Assembly (NCBI GenBank): GCA_003244035.1
Contig: QHBV01000152.1
Coordinates: forward strand, 952 to 6,137
From: Solirubrobacterales bacterium
Lineage (GTDB): Bacteria > Actinomycetota > Thermoleophilia > Solirubrobacterales > Solirubrobacteraceae
Direction of reading: 5' to 3'
Length of the DNA: 5,186 nt
Shown here: one piece after another, positions 1 to 5,186 of the stretch
Layout of the letters: each line of letters starts with the position of its first letter
Numbering within the stretch: the stretch's first letter is position 1
The notes under the pieces: model-generated
Told to the model about the DNA's origin: nothing
The model's input: the letters and a program-made list of their open reading frames with translations, nothing else
Databases searched by the model: none
Position numbers and translations under genes: made by a program

Positions 1-273
1 AACCAGCTGCTGCTGCAGAGCCTGCCCAACCAGGCGACGATCAGCGCCGGCGAGCAGGTGGTGACGGCCGGCTTCAGAAGCGCCACCCGTCCGGCGCTGC
101 AGTCGCTGTACCCGCCGGGCATCCCGATCGGGACGGTGCTGAGCGCCGACCAGAACCAGCTGCTCAACAACGGACAGGTGACGGTCTCCCCGCTGGCCGA
201 CATCCGCCACTTCGACGCAGTGCAGATTTTGACCCGGCCCTACGCCGGCACCCAGCGGGCCGCGGTCAGGTGA
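1..273 (+). CDS. mreC: MreC, cell-shape-determining protein (C-terminal part, 5' end outside window)
   Basis: MreC is a bitopic membrane protein whose extracytoplasmic beta-domain polymerises and activates PBP2 in the Rod (elongasome) complex. The window opens in frame inside the gene, and only the last 90 residues plus a TGA at 271-273 are visible. They carry the family's C-terminal pattern: a 'VVTAG' strand (about residues 20-24 of the fragment), then 'YPPGIPIGTV', the typical MreC P-x-GIPIG turn, and a closing 'VSPLADIRHFDAVQIL', matching the usual V-x-P-x-A-D-hydrophobic ending. The protein stops a few residues after this, so there is no long C-terminal extension of the kind seen in some actinobacterial MreC proteins. 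The TGA overlaps the GTG start of mreD. The assignment rests on motif recall and on the following genes (mreD, PBP2, rodA), which fit perfectly. The transmembrane segment and coiled coil expected at the N-terminus lie upstream of the window. Confidence 0.93.
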   Translation, partial: NQLLLQSLPNQATISAGEQVVTAGFRSATRPALQSLYPPGIPIGTVLSADQNQLLNNGQVTVSPLADIRHFDAVQILTRPYAGTQRAAVR

Positions 274-890
274 GCGTGCCGCCGCCTCGCCTTGTCCTGC
301 GCGTGGCCGTGCTGGCGTTGCTCACGGTGGTCATCCAGGAGACCGCGGTCTCGCAGGTCTCCATCTTCGGCATCAGCGCCGACCTGACCCCCCTGGTGGT
401 CATGTCGGTGGGGCTGCTCACCGGGTCGCTGCCGGGCGCCGTGATGGGCTTCGCGACCGGGCTGCTGGTCGACACCGTGCTCGTGCAGACGCTGGGCGTG
501 ACCTCGCTGCTGTACATCGCGATCGGCTACTGGGCGGGCCGCCTGCGCGAGCTGCGCGACCCCGCGCACGGGCTCGTCCCGCTCGCCGCGGGCGCGATCG
601 CGACGGCGATCGCCGGGCTCGGCATGACCGTGATCCAGTTCCTTCTCGGGGTCGACGCGCCGGTCAGCTGGCTGCTGCTGCAGCAGATCTTCATCACCGT
701 GCTCGTCAACACGCTGCTCGCGCTGCCGGTCTACGCGCTGGTGCGCCGGGTCATCACGCCGGCGCTGCCCGACGATCCCCGCCGCCGCCGCCGCCGCGCC
801 TACACCACCGGTGGCCTGAGTCCGCTGCAGAGCCCGTCGCAGCGGCTGGGCCCGATCAACCGATCCGCCCCGGGGGGTGGGTCGCGATAA
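270..890 (+). CDS. mreD: MreD, rod-shape-determining integral membrane protein
   Basis: MreD is a small polytopic membrane partner of MreC in the elongasome; its exact biochemical role is unsettled. The 206-residue product is very hydrophobic, with probable membrane segments near residues 7-26, 39-52, 55-72, 76-90, 104-126 and 134-157, in line with the family's five to six helices. 'GFATGLLVDTV' (60-70) matches the conserved MreD G-F-x-x-G-L-x-x-D element in the third helix. The GTG start at 270 overlaps the mreC stop as GTGA; a second in-frame GTG follows at 276, and no strong Shine-Dalgarno is visible, so coupled re-initiation is likely. The protein is longer than the roughly 160-170 residues common for MreD. 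The excess is a hydrophilic tail (about 159-206) that begins with a run of six arginines (171-176), then becomes rich in Ser, Pro, Gly and Arg. It ends at TAA 888-890, sharing its last base with the ATG of the PBP2 gene. Function is assigned by hydropathy, motif and context. Confidence 0.9.
   Translation: MSVPPPRLVLRVAVLALLTVVIQETAVSQVSIFGISADLTPLVVMSVGLLTGSLPGAVMGFATGLLVDTVLVQTLGVTSLLYIAIGYWAGRLRELRDPAHGLVPLAAGAIATAIAGLGMTVIQFLLGVDAPVSWLLLQQIFITVLVNTLLALPVYALVRRVITPALPDDPRRRRRRAYTTGGLSPLQSPSQRLGPINRSAPGGGSR
780..797 (+). repeat. (CGC)6 trinucleotide run in the mreD 3' end
   Basis: Six consecutive in-frame CGC codons encode Arg171-Arg176 of MreD. This is a short perfect trinucleotide microsatellite within the hydrophilic C-terminal tail. 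Slippage by whole units would only change the length of the arginine run and leave the frame intact. It may equally be ordinary arginine codon bias in a GC-rich genome. Confidence 0.6.
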
Positions 891-2974
891 TGATCGACTC
901 GCCGGAGGACCGCCGGCCGCCCCTGACCCCGCAGCTCGCGCTGCGGGTGGCGATCGTCGGCTCGCTGGCGCTGACGTTGTTTGCGATCGTCTTCTTCCGC
1001 CTCTGGTTCCTCCAGGTCCTGTCCGGCGACAAGTACGTGCGCGCGGCGACTGTCAACCGCGTCCGCGACCTGGCGATCGCCTCGCCCCGCGGCAACATCG
1101 TGGACATCAGCGGCAACACCCTGGTTGACAACACCCGCGCGCTGGCGGTGAAGATCTCCCCGCCTGACCTGCCGGTCGCGGTCAGCCTGGCCAATGTCGC
1201 GACGCTCGAGCACCCGGCGCCGCAGGACGCCGCGGTCTACAACCGCCTCGCCCACGTGCTTGGAATGCCCACCGCGCGGCGTCGCTGCCAGCTGCACATG
1301 GCCACGCCCAACGTCTTCCGGCTGTCTCCGATCGCCTGTCTGGTCGGTCAGCAGGTGACGCTGGTGGCCTATTCCGACGTCACCGTCAAGAGCGGCTCGG
1401 CGGTCGGCTCGGCGGTGCAGTACTACCTGGCCGAGCGCCAGCAGCAATTCCCCGGGGTGCAGGTCGCTCGTGTCTACGTCACCCACTATCCGCAGACGAC
1501 GCTGGCCGCGCAGGTGCTCGGCACCGTCGGCCGGATCACCTCGACGGAGCTCACGCAGCGCACCTACCGTGGCATCTCGCCCAACGCGATCATCGGCCAG
1601 TCGGGGGTGGAGGGCCAGTACAACAGCTTCCTCCAGGGCCGGGACGGCTTCCAGCAGGTGCAGATCAACTCCCTGGGCGAGCCCGTCGGGGACCTGAGGA
1701 CGCACCGCCCCACCGCCGGCCACGATCTCAAGCTGTCGCTGGACGCCGGCCTGCAGCGGGTGGGCCAGAACGCGCTGGCGCAGTCGATCTCCCAGAACGC
1801 CGGCGCCGGCGGGGCGTTTGTGGCGATGGACCCCCAGAGCGGCGCGGTCTACGGGATGGGCTCGATGCCCTCGTTCGATCCCTCGGTGTTCACCGGCAAC
1901 CTCTCGCAGGCCACCTACAACCAGCTGACCAATGTCGCCAGCGGGCAGCCGCTGTTTAACCGGGCGATCCAGGGCGTCGGTCCGACCGGGTCGACGTTCA
2001 AGCCGATCACCGCCACGGCCGCGTTGCAGAGCGGGCTGTGGTCGACCGGACAGATCTTCGACGATACGGGCCGGTTCTGCACCGGCAGCGGAGCCGCGCA
2101 GCAGTGCCGCCACAACGCCGGCAATGCGGTGGACGGTTCGCTGGATCTCCAGAACGCATTGAAGGTCTCCTCCGACGACTTCTTCTACAACCTGGGCGTG
2201 CGGACGAACGCCGATCCGAGCATCCATCCCAACGGCGGCCCCCTGGACGAGTGGGCGCGCCGGTACGGGATCGGCCGCTCCCCGGGAATCGACCTGCCCA
2301 ACGCCGCCGCGGGGACGCTGCCCAGCCCGAGGTGGCGGGCCGGCCGCAACCGGCTGGAGGCCCAGTGCGACAGCGCGACCGGCCCGTACCAGGGCAAGCG
2401 CAAGCACCCGCCCGGTGGGTGCGGGATCGCCGACGGCACCAACCGGCCGTGGTCGGTCGGCGACAACGAGAGCCTCGCCGTGGGCCAGGGCGACGTGCAG
2501 GTCTCCCCGCTGCAGCTGGCGGTGGCCTACGCGGCGCTTGCCAACGGCGGCACGATCGTGCGTCCGCATTTGGCGCTCGACGTCCAGGATCCATCGGGCA
2601 CGGTGCTGCAGAGGATCGATCCCCCGCCGTCCCGGCACATCAACATCAACCCGTTCTACCTGGAGACGATCCGGGCCGGCATGCGCGCCGCGGCCTCCCA
2701 ACCGGGCGGCACCTCCGCCGACGTCATGGGCAGCTTTCACCAGCAGGTGTACGGCAAGACCGGCACCGCCCAGTACACCGGCCAGCCCGACTACGCCTGG
2801 TATGCCTGCTTTGTGCCGAGCACGGTCACCTCGAGGCCGATCGTCGTCGTCGTCAGGGTCGAGAAGGGGGGCTTCGGGGACGTGGGGGCGGCGCCGGTGG
2901 CCCGGCAGATCCTCTCGCAGTGGTTCTATGGCAAGCCGGGGCCGTACGTGACCGGAAACTCGAAGACCCTGTGA
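890..2974 (+). CDS. mrdA: Penicillin-binding protein 2 (class B PBP, elongasome peptidoglycan D,D-transpeptidase)
   Basis: This 694-residue protein is the cross-linking enzyme of the elongasome: it joins stem peptides of glycan strands made by RodA, acting outside the membrane. A short cytoplasmic N-terminus precedes one membrane anchor (about 19-41). 'SPRGNIVD' (65-72) corresponds to the RG-x-I-x-D start of the pedestal/dimerisation domain, followed by 'GQSGVEGQYN' (236-245). The transpeptidase domain begins near 305. Its three motifs are present: S368-T-F-K371 (nucleophile serine), S427-S-D429 (the SxD form typical of PBP2 rather than SxN) and K623-T-G625. The 'GQGDVQVSPLQLA' segment starting at 532 is also characteristic. 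ATG 890 overlaps the mreD TAA by one base; a G-rich stretch at 872-880 could act as ribosome binding site. The TGA overlaps the rodA GTG. Seven cysteines occur, six as close pairs (133/150, 397/406, 493/511) plus C640. A loop of about 30 residues around 488-515 is longer than in E. coli PBP2. In actinobacteria the gene may be called pbpA or pbp2. Confidence 0.95.
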   Translation: MIDSPEDRRPPLTPQLALRVAIVGSLALTLFAIVFFRLWFLQVLSGDKYVRAATVNRVRDLAIASPRGNIVDISGNTLVDNTRALAVKISPPDLPVAVSLANVATLEHPAPQDAAVYNRLAHVLGMPTARRRCQLHMATPNVFRLSPIACLVGQQVTLVAYSDVTVKSGSAVGSAVQYYLAERQQQFPGVQVARVYVTHYPQTTLAAQVLGTVGRITSTELTQRTYRGISPNAIIGQSGVEGQYNSFLQGRDGFQQVQINSLGEPVGDLRTHRPTAGHDLKLSLDAGLQRVGQNALAQSISQNAGAGGAFVAMDPQSGAVYGMGSMPSFDPSVFTGNLSQATYNQLTNVASGQPLFNRAIQGVGPTGSTFKPITATAALQSGLWSTGQIFDDTGRFCTGSGAAQQCRHNAGNAVDGSLDLQNALKVSSDDFFYNLGVRTNADPSIHPNGGPLDEWARRYGIGRSPGIDLPNAAAGTLPSPRWRAGRNRLEAQCDSATGPYQGKRKHPPGGCGIADGTNRPWSVGDNESLAVGQGDVQVSPLQLAVAYAALANGGTIVRPHLALDVQDPSGTVLQRIDPPPSRHININPFYLETIRAGMRAAASQPGGTSADVMGSFHQQVYGKTGTAQYTGQPDYAWYACFVPSTVTSRPIVVVVRVEKGGFGDVGAAPVARQILSQWFYGKPGPYVTGNSKTL

Positions 2975-4131
2975 GCGCGACGCCCATCCAGCCGGTCGAC
3001 CAGGCGGCGATGCCGCGCGCCCGCGCTTGGCCGCTGTTTGACCCGCTGCTGCTGCTGGCCGCGGTCGGGCTGATCGCCTGCTCGGTGGTCACCCTGCGCA
3101 ACGCGACGACCGGCAGCATCGCCGATCGCCAGATGATCTACGGGGGCATCGGCGTGCTGCTCGCCCTGGTGCTCAGCCGGATCGACTACTCGCGGCTGCG
3201 CGAGTACAAGCTCGGGCTGTTCGCGGTGATGATCGCGCTGAACCTGATCGTCTACGGGATGCCGCCGATCGCGGGGGCGCGGCGCTGGATCCCCCTGCCG
3301 TTCCTGGAGTTCCAGTCCTCGGAGTTCGGCAAGATCCTGATCATCGTCGCCCTGGCGGGCTTCGCCGTCGATCGCTCGCGCCAGCTGCACGAGCGCCGGA
3401 CCACCGCTCGGATCATGCTGCTGGCCCTGATCTCGGCGATGGCGGTGATCCCCCAGCCCGACCTCGGCACCGGCATGGTCTACGTGGCCGTCGGCTTCAC
3501 CGTCCTGTTCTTCGCCGGGACGTCGTTCAAGCAGCTGACCGGGCTGGTGACGATGTTCGTGGTGTCGATCGCGATCGTGCTGGCGGGCGCGCCGGCGCTG
3601 GGGGTGCATCTGCTGAAGACCTACCAGACTCAGCGGCTGACCGCCTTCATCGACCCCGCCCACGCCGGCCAATCCGGATTTCAGCTCCAGCAGTCGCAGA
3701 TCGCGATCGGATCCGGCCAGAAGACCGGGCGCGGCCGGCTGGCGACCCAGAGCAGATTGCACTTTCTACCGGCCGGCGACACGGATTTCGTGTTCGCCGC
3801 CGTGGGCGAGACCTACGGCTTTGCCGGAGCCGCCGTGGTGCTCTCGCTGTACGCGCTGCTGATCTGGCGCACGTTGCGAATCCTCACGATGAGCAAGAAC
3901 CTGTTCGGGACGCTGATCGCCGGCGGCGTTCTCGCGATGCTCATGTTCCAGATCTTCGTGAACGTCGGAATGACGATCGGGATCATGCCCATCACGGGGG
4001 TCCCATTGCCGCTGGTCAGCTACGGCGGGTCGTCGGTGATCGTCACCTTCATCGCCATCGGGCTGTTGGAATCGATCTACATCCAGGCGCGGATGACGGC
4101 GACCGGTAAGGCCCGCGCGCTAATTTCATAG
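2971..4131 (+). CDS. rodA: RodA, SEDS-family peptidoglycan glycosyltransferase
   Basis: RodA polymerises lipid II into glycan strands and works as a complex with the PBP2 encoded just before it. The 386-residue product has about ten hydrophobic segments and the family's motifs in order: 'GARRWI' (102-107), Q115-SSEFGK121 (the Q-P-S-E-x-x-K element of SEDS proteins, here with Ser in place of Pro), 'QPDLGT' (162-167), 'SQIAIGSG' in the long periplasmic loop, 'FLPAGDTDFVF' with D272 matching the catalytic aspartate (E. coli RodA D262), and 'PLPLVSYGGSS' ending at 355. The length is normal. GTG 2971 is chosen because it forms the GTGA overlap with the mrdA stop, as at the mreC/mreD junction. An ATG at 3010 would shorten the protein by 13 residues and still leave the first membrane helix intact. 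Order after a PBP2 and the flanking genes favour RodA over its paralogues FtsW and SpoVE. It ends with TAG at 4129-4131. Confidence 0.95.
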   Translation: MSATPIQPVDQAAMPRARAWPLFDPLLLLAAVGLIACSVVTLRNATTGSIADRQMIYGGIGVLLALVLSRIDYSRLREYKLGLFAVMIALNLIVYGMPPIAGARRWIPLPFLEFQSSEFGKILIIVALAGFAVDRSRQLHERRTTARIMLLALISAMAVIPQPDLGTGMVYVAVGFTVLFFAGTSFKQLTGLVTMFVVSIAIVLAGAPALGVHLLKTYQTQRLTAFIDPAHAGQSGFQLQQSQIAIGSGQKTGRGRLATQSRLHFLPAGDTDFVFAAVGETYGFAGAAVVLSLYALLIWRTLRILTMSKNLFGTLIAGGVLAMLMFQIFVNVGMTIGIMPITGVPLPLVSYGGSSVIVTFIAIGLLESIYIQARMTATGKARALIS

Positions 4132-4137
4132 GTGTGT

Positions 4138-4161
4138 GCGCGCGAAAACAGATCCGCGCGC
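4138..4161 (+). other. GC-only hairpin in the rodA-rng intergenic gap
   Basis: Arms GCGCGCG (4138-4144) and CGCGCGC (4155-4161) are perfect reverse complements that could form a 7-bp pure G/C stem around an A-rich 10-base loop (4145-4154). It starts seven bases after the rodA stop and ends about 30 bases before the next gene. The sequence after the stem is C4-A4-T3, not a T-run, so a classical intrinsic terminator is not supported. It could be a weak attenuator, an RNA-stability element for the upstream message, or a 5'-leader structure for the RNase gene. It could also be chance in GC-rich DNA. The rest of the 59-base gap (4132-4190) shows only the ribosome binding site. Confidence 0.35.
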
Positions 4162-4174
4162 CCCAAAATTTCCC

Positions 4175-4180
4175 AAAGGA
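4175..4180 (+). promoter_or_regulatory. Shine-Dalgarno site for the RNase E/G gene
   Basis: AAAGGA lies 10 bases before the TTG at 4191 and is the clearest ribosome binding site in the window. It decides the start: an in-frame TGA at 4182-4184 excludes any earlier codon, and translation from TTG 4191 gives the family's normal N-terminal sequence. Confidence 0.7.
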
Positions 4181-4190
4181 CTGACGACAA

Positions 4191-5186
4191 TTGAAGAAGC
4201 AAGTACTGGTCAGCGTCGATCGCGGAGAGACGCGGGTGGCGCTCCTGGAGGCCAGCGGAACCCCCGCGCCTCGCACCCCGAGCACGAGCACCTCACGCCG
4301 GCGGCGTAAGCCGGGGCGGGCGGAACTCGATTCCGACTACAAGGTCGCCGAGCTCTACCTCGAGCGCCGGGGCAACCGCTCCATCGTGGGCAACATCTAC
4401 AAGGGCCGGGTCGACAACGTCCTGGCCGGCCTGGAGGCGGCGTTCGTCGACATCGGGCTGGAGAAGAACGGCTTCCTGCACGTCGACGAGATCGTGCTCC
4501 CCGGCGTCGAGGCCCCCCGGCGCGGACGCGGCGGTAGCCGCGACGGACGCAACATCACCGACCTGCTCAAGCCCGGGCAGGACATCGTCGTGCAGGTGGT
4601 CAAGGATCCGCTCAAGACCAAGGGCGCGCGCCTCTCGATGGACCTGACGATCGCCGGGCGTTACATGGTCTACGCGCCGTACGGCGAGGGCGTAGGCGTG
4701 TCGCGCCGGCTGGATGAGATGGAGCGCGACCGGCTGCGCAAGGAGGCCTCAAAGCTGGAGCTCAACGGCGCCGGGGCGATCATCCGTACCTCCGCCCAGG
4801 GCGCCAAGCGCGTCGACCTGGAGCGCGAGCTGGCCTACCTGTTCAAGCTCGGGGAGGTGCTCTCCAAGCGAGTCGACGAGACCCAGGCGCCGGCGCTGGT
4901 CTTCCAGGAGGCCGACCTGTCGGTGCGCGTGGTCCGCGACATCTTCTCGGCTGACTTCGAGCGCGCGGTGGTCGATGATCCCAAGCAGCACCACCGGCTG
5001 GTTTCGTTCTTCTCGCGCACGTCGCCCGAGTTAGTCGACCAGGTCGACCTCTGGGAGGAGGAGACCCCGCTGCTGCAGGCCTTCGGGGTGGAGGAGGTGC
5101 TTGACTCGACGCTGTCGCGCCGGGTCGATCTGCCCAGCGGTGGCTACCTGATGATCGACTACACCGAGGCGCTGACGGTGATCGAC
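4191..5186 (+). CDS. rng: Ribonuclease E/G family endoribonuclease (N-terminal part, 3' end outside window)
   Basis: This family cuts single-stranded RNA in rRNA maturation and mRNA decay. The 332 visible residues follow the catalytic half of RNase E/G. A start strand, 'KQVLVSVDRGETRVALLE' (3-20), precedes an S1 RNA-binding domain (about 65-155) holding 'IVGNIYKGRV', F85 and F95 (aligning with E. coli RNase E F57 and F67) and K144 (K112). The 5'-sensor region contains 'IIRTSAQGAK', where R199-T200 match the 5'-phosphate-binding R169-T170. The DNase I-like region reaches 'LPSGGYLMIDYTEALTVID', whose last residue D332 aligns with catalytic D303; the window ends there. These offsets stay at 28-32 residues, so the alignment is colinear. 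TTG 4191 is the only start that keeps the N-terminus: an in-frame TGA lies three codons upstream and AAAGGA is well placed. Odd points are a basic, Ser/Thr/Pro-rich insert (about 22-51, with RRRRK at 36-40) and an 'RRGRGG' loop (110-115) in the S1 domain. Whether it is RNase G-like or has an RNase E-like tail cannot be told. Confidence 0.93.
   Translation, partial: MKKQVLVSVDRGETRVALLEASGTPAPRTPSTSTSRRRRKPGRAELDSDYKVAELYLERRGNRSIVGNIYKGRVDNVLAGLEAAFVDIGLEKNGFLHVDEIVLPGVEAPRRGRGGSRDGRNITDLLKPGQDIVVQVVKDPLKTKGARLSMDLTIAGRYMVYAPYGEGVGVSRRLDEMERDRLRKEASKLELNGAGAIIRTSAQGAKRVDLERELAYLFKLGEVLSKRVDETQAPALVFQEADLSVRVVRDIFSADFERAVVDDPKQHHRLVSFFSRTSPELVDQVDLWEEETPLLQAFGVEEVLDSTLSRRVDLPSGGYLMIDYTEALTVID

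Noticed and set aside
2168..2176. Missing SxN motif in PBP2 (reads SSD)
   Set aside because: The SxD form is known in elongasome PBP2 proteins (E. coli PBP2 has SAD), so it is not a defect.
800..2740. Long open frame of 646 codons on the - strand, antisense to the PBP2 gene
   Set aside because: Its translation is rich in Arg, Gly, Val, Asp and His with no recognisable domain, as expected when a GC-rich gene is read on the opposite strand. The + strand frame carries all PBP2 motifs.
2038..2970. Apparent 311-codon N-terminal extension of RodA, open in frame across the 3' half of the PBP2 gene
   Set aside because: The extension is Arg/Pro/Gly-rich out-of-frame reading of PBP2. RodA similarity starts only after 2971, where a GTGA overlap gives a natural start.
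2926..3762. 278-codon - strand open frame over rodA
   Set aside because: Low-complexity Gln/Arg/Asp/His-rich translation, antisense to clear RodA membrane helices; a compositional shadow.
4121..4129. TAATTT as a possible -10 element for a promoter of the RNase gene
   Set aside because: No credible -35 element at 16-19 bases upstream, and it lies in the last codons of rodA; too weak to list as a promoter.
4138..4171. Hairpin as a rho-independent terminator after rodA
   Set aside because: The stem is followed by CCCCAAAATTT and not a T-tract, so a standard intrinsic terminator is not supported.
4714..5034. 106-codon + strand frame inside the RNase gene
   Set aside because: Ser/Arg-rich out-of-frame reading; the overlapping frame encodes the conserved RNase E/G 5'-sensor and catalytic regions.
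1..5186. Search for CRISPR repeats, transposon ends, tRNA/rRNA, phage or toxin-antitoxin genes
   Set aside because: Apart from 59 bases the window is fully occupied by five ordinary housekeeping genes on one strand; no direct repeat array, terminal inverted repeats or RNA gene pattern was seen by eye.

Overview
The window is a high-GC bacterial chromosomal segment with strongly G/C-biased third codon positions, GTG and TTG starts alongside ATG, and genes packed end to start on the + strand. It is the distal part of a cell-elongation (Rod complex) operon followed by an RNase E/G gene. Base composition, gene order (mreC-mreD-PBP2-rodA-rng) and the style of the proteins suggest an Actinomycetota lineage, perhaps Thermoleophilia (Solirubrobacterales-like). 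That placement is inference from recalled family resemblance, not from a search, and no rRNA or other firm taxonomic marker is present.

Layout: (1) 1-273, the C-terminal 90 residues of MreC; (2) 270-890, MreD, overlapping mreC by 4 bases; (3) 890-2974, a class B penicillin-binding protein of the PBP2/MrdA type, overlapping mreD by 1 base; (4) 2971-4131, the SEDS glycosyltransferase RodA, overlapping mrdA by 4 bases; (5) a 59-base gap, the only non-coding stretch, holding a GC-only hairpin and a good Shine-Dalgarno site; (6) 4191-5186 and beyond, the N-terminal 332 residues of an RNase E/G family endoribonuclease starting at TTG. The reading frame of gene 6 is cut by the window edge at what looks like its first catalytic aspartate.

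Working together: MreC and MreD form the membrane scaffold that links cytoplasmic MreB (presumably encoded just upstream, outside the window) to the peptidoglycan synthase pair. RodA polymerises lipid II into glycan strands and PBP2 cross-links them, with MreC known to activate PBP2. Three successive stop/start overlaps point to translational coupling and roughly matched expression of these four proteins. The RNase E/G gene lies downstream in the same orientation, echoing the E. coli mreBCD-yhdE-rng (cafA) neighbourhood.

I see no mobile element, CRISPR array, tRNA, rRNA, phage gene or defence system, and nothing that amounts to a wholly new system. The points most worth a second look are three paired cysteines in the extracytoplasmic part of PBP2, a basic low-complexity insert near the RNase E/G N-terminus, the TTG start of that gene, the intergenic hairpin, and an arginine-rich C-terminal tail on MreD.
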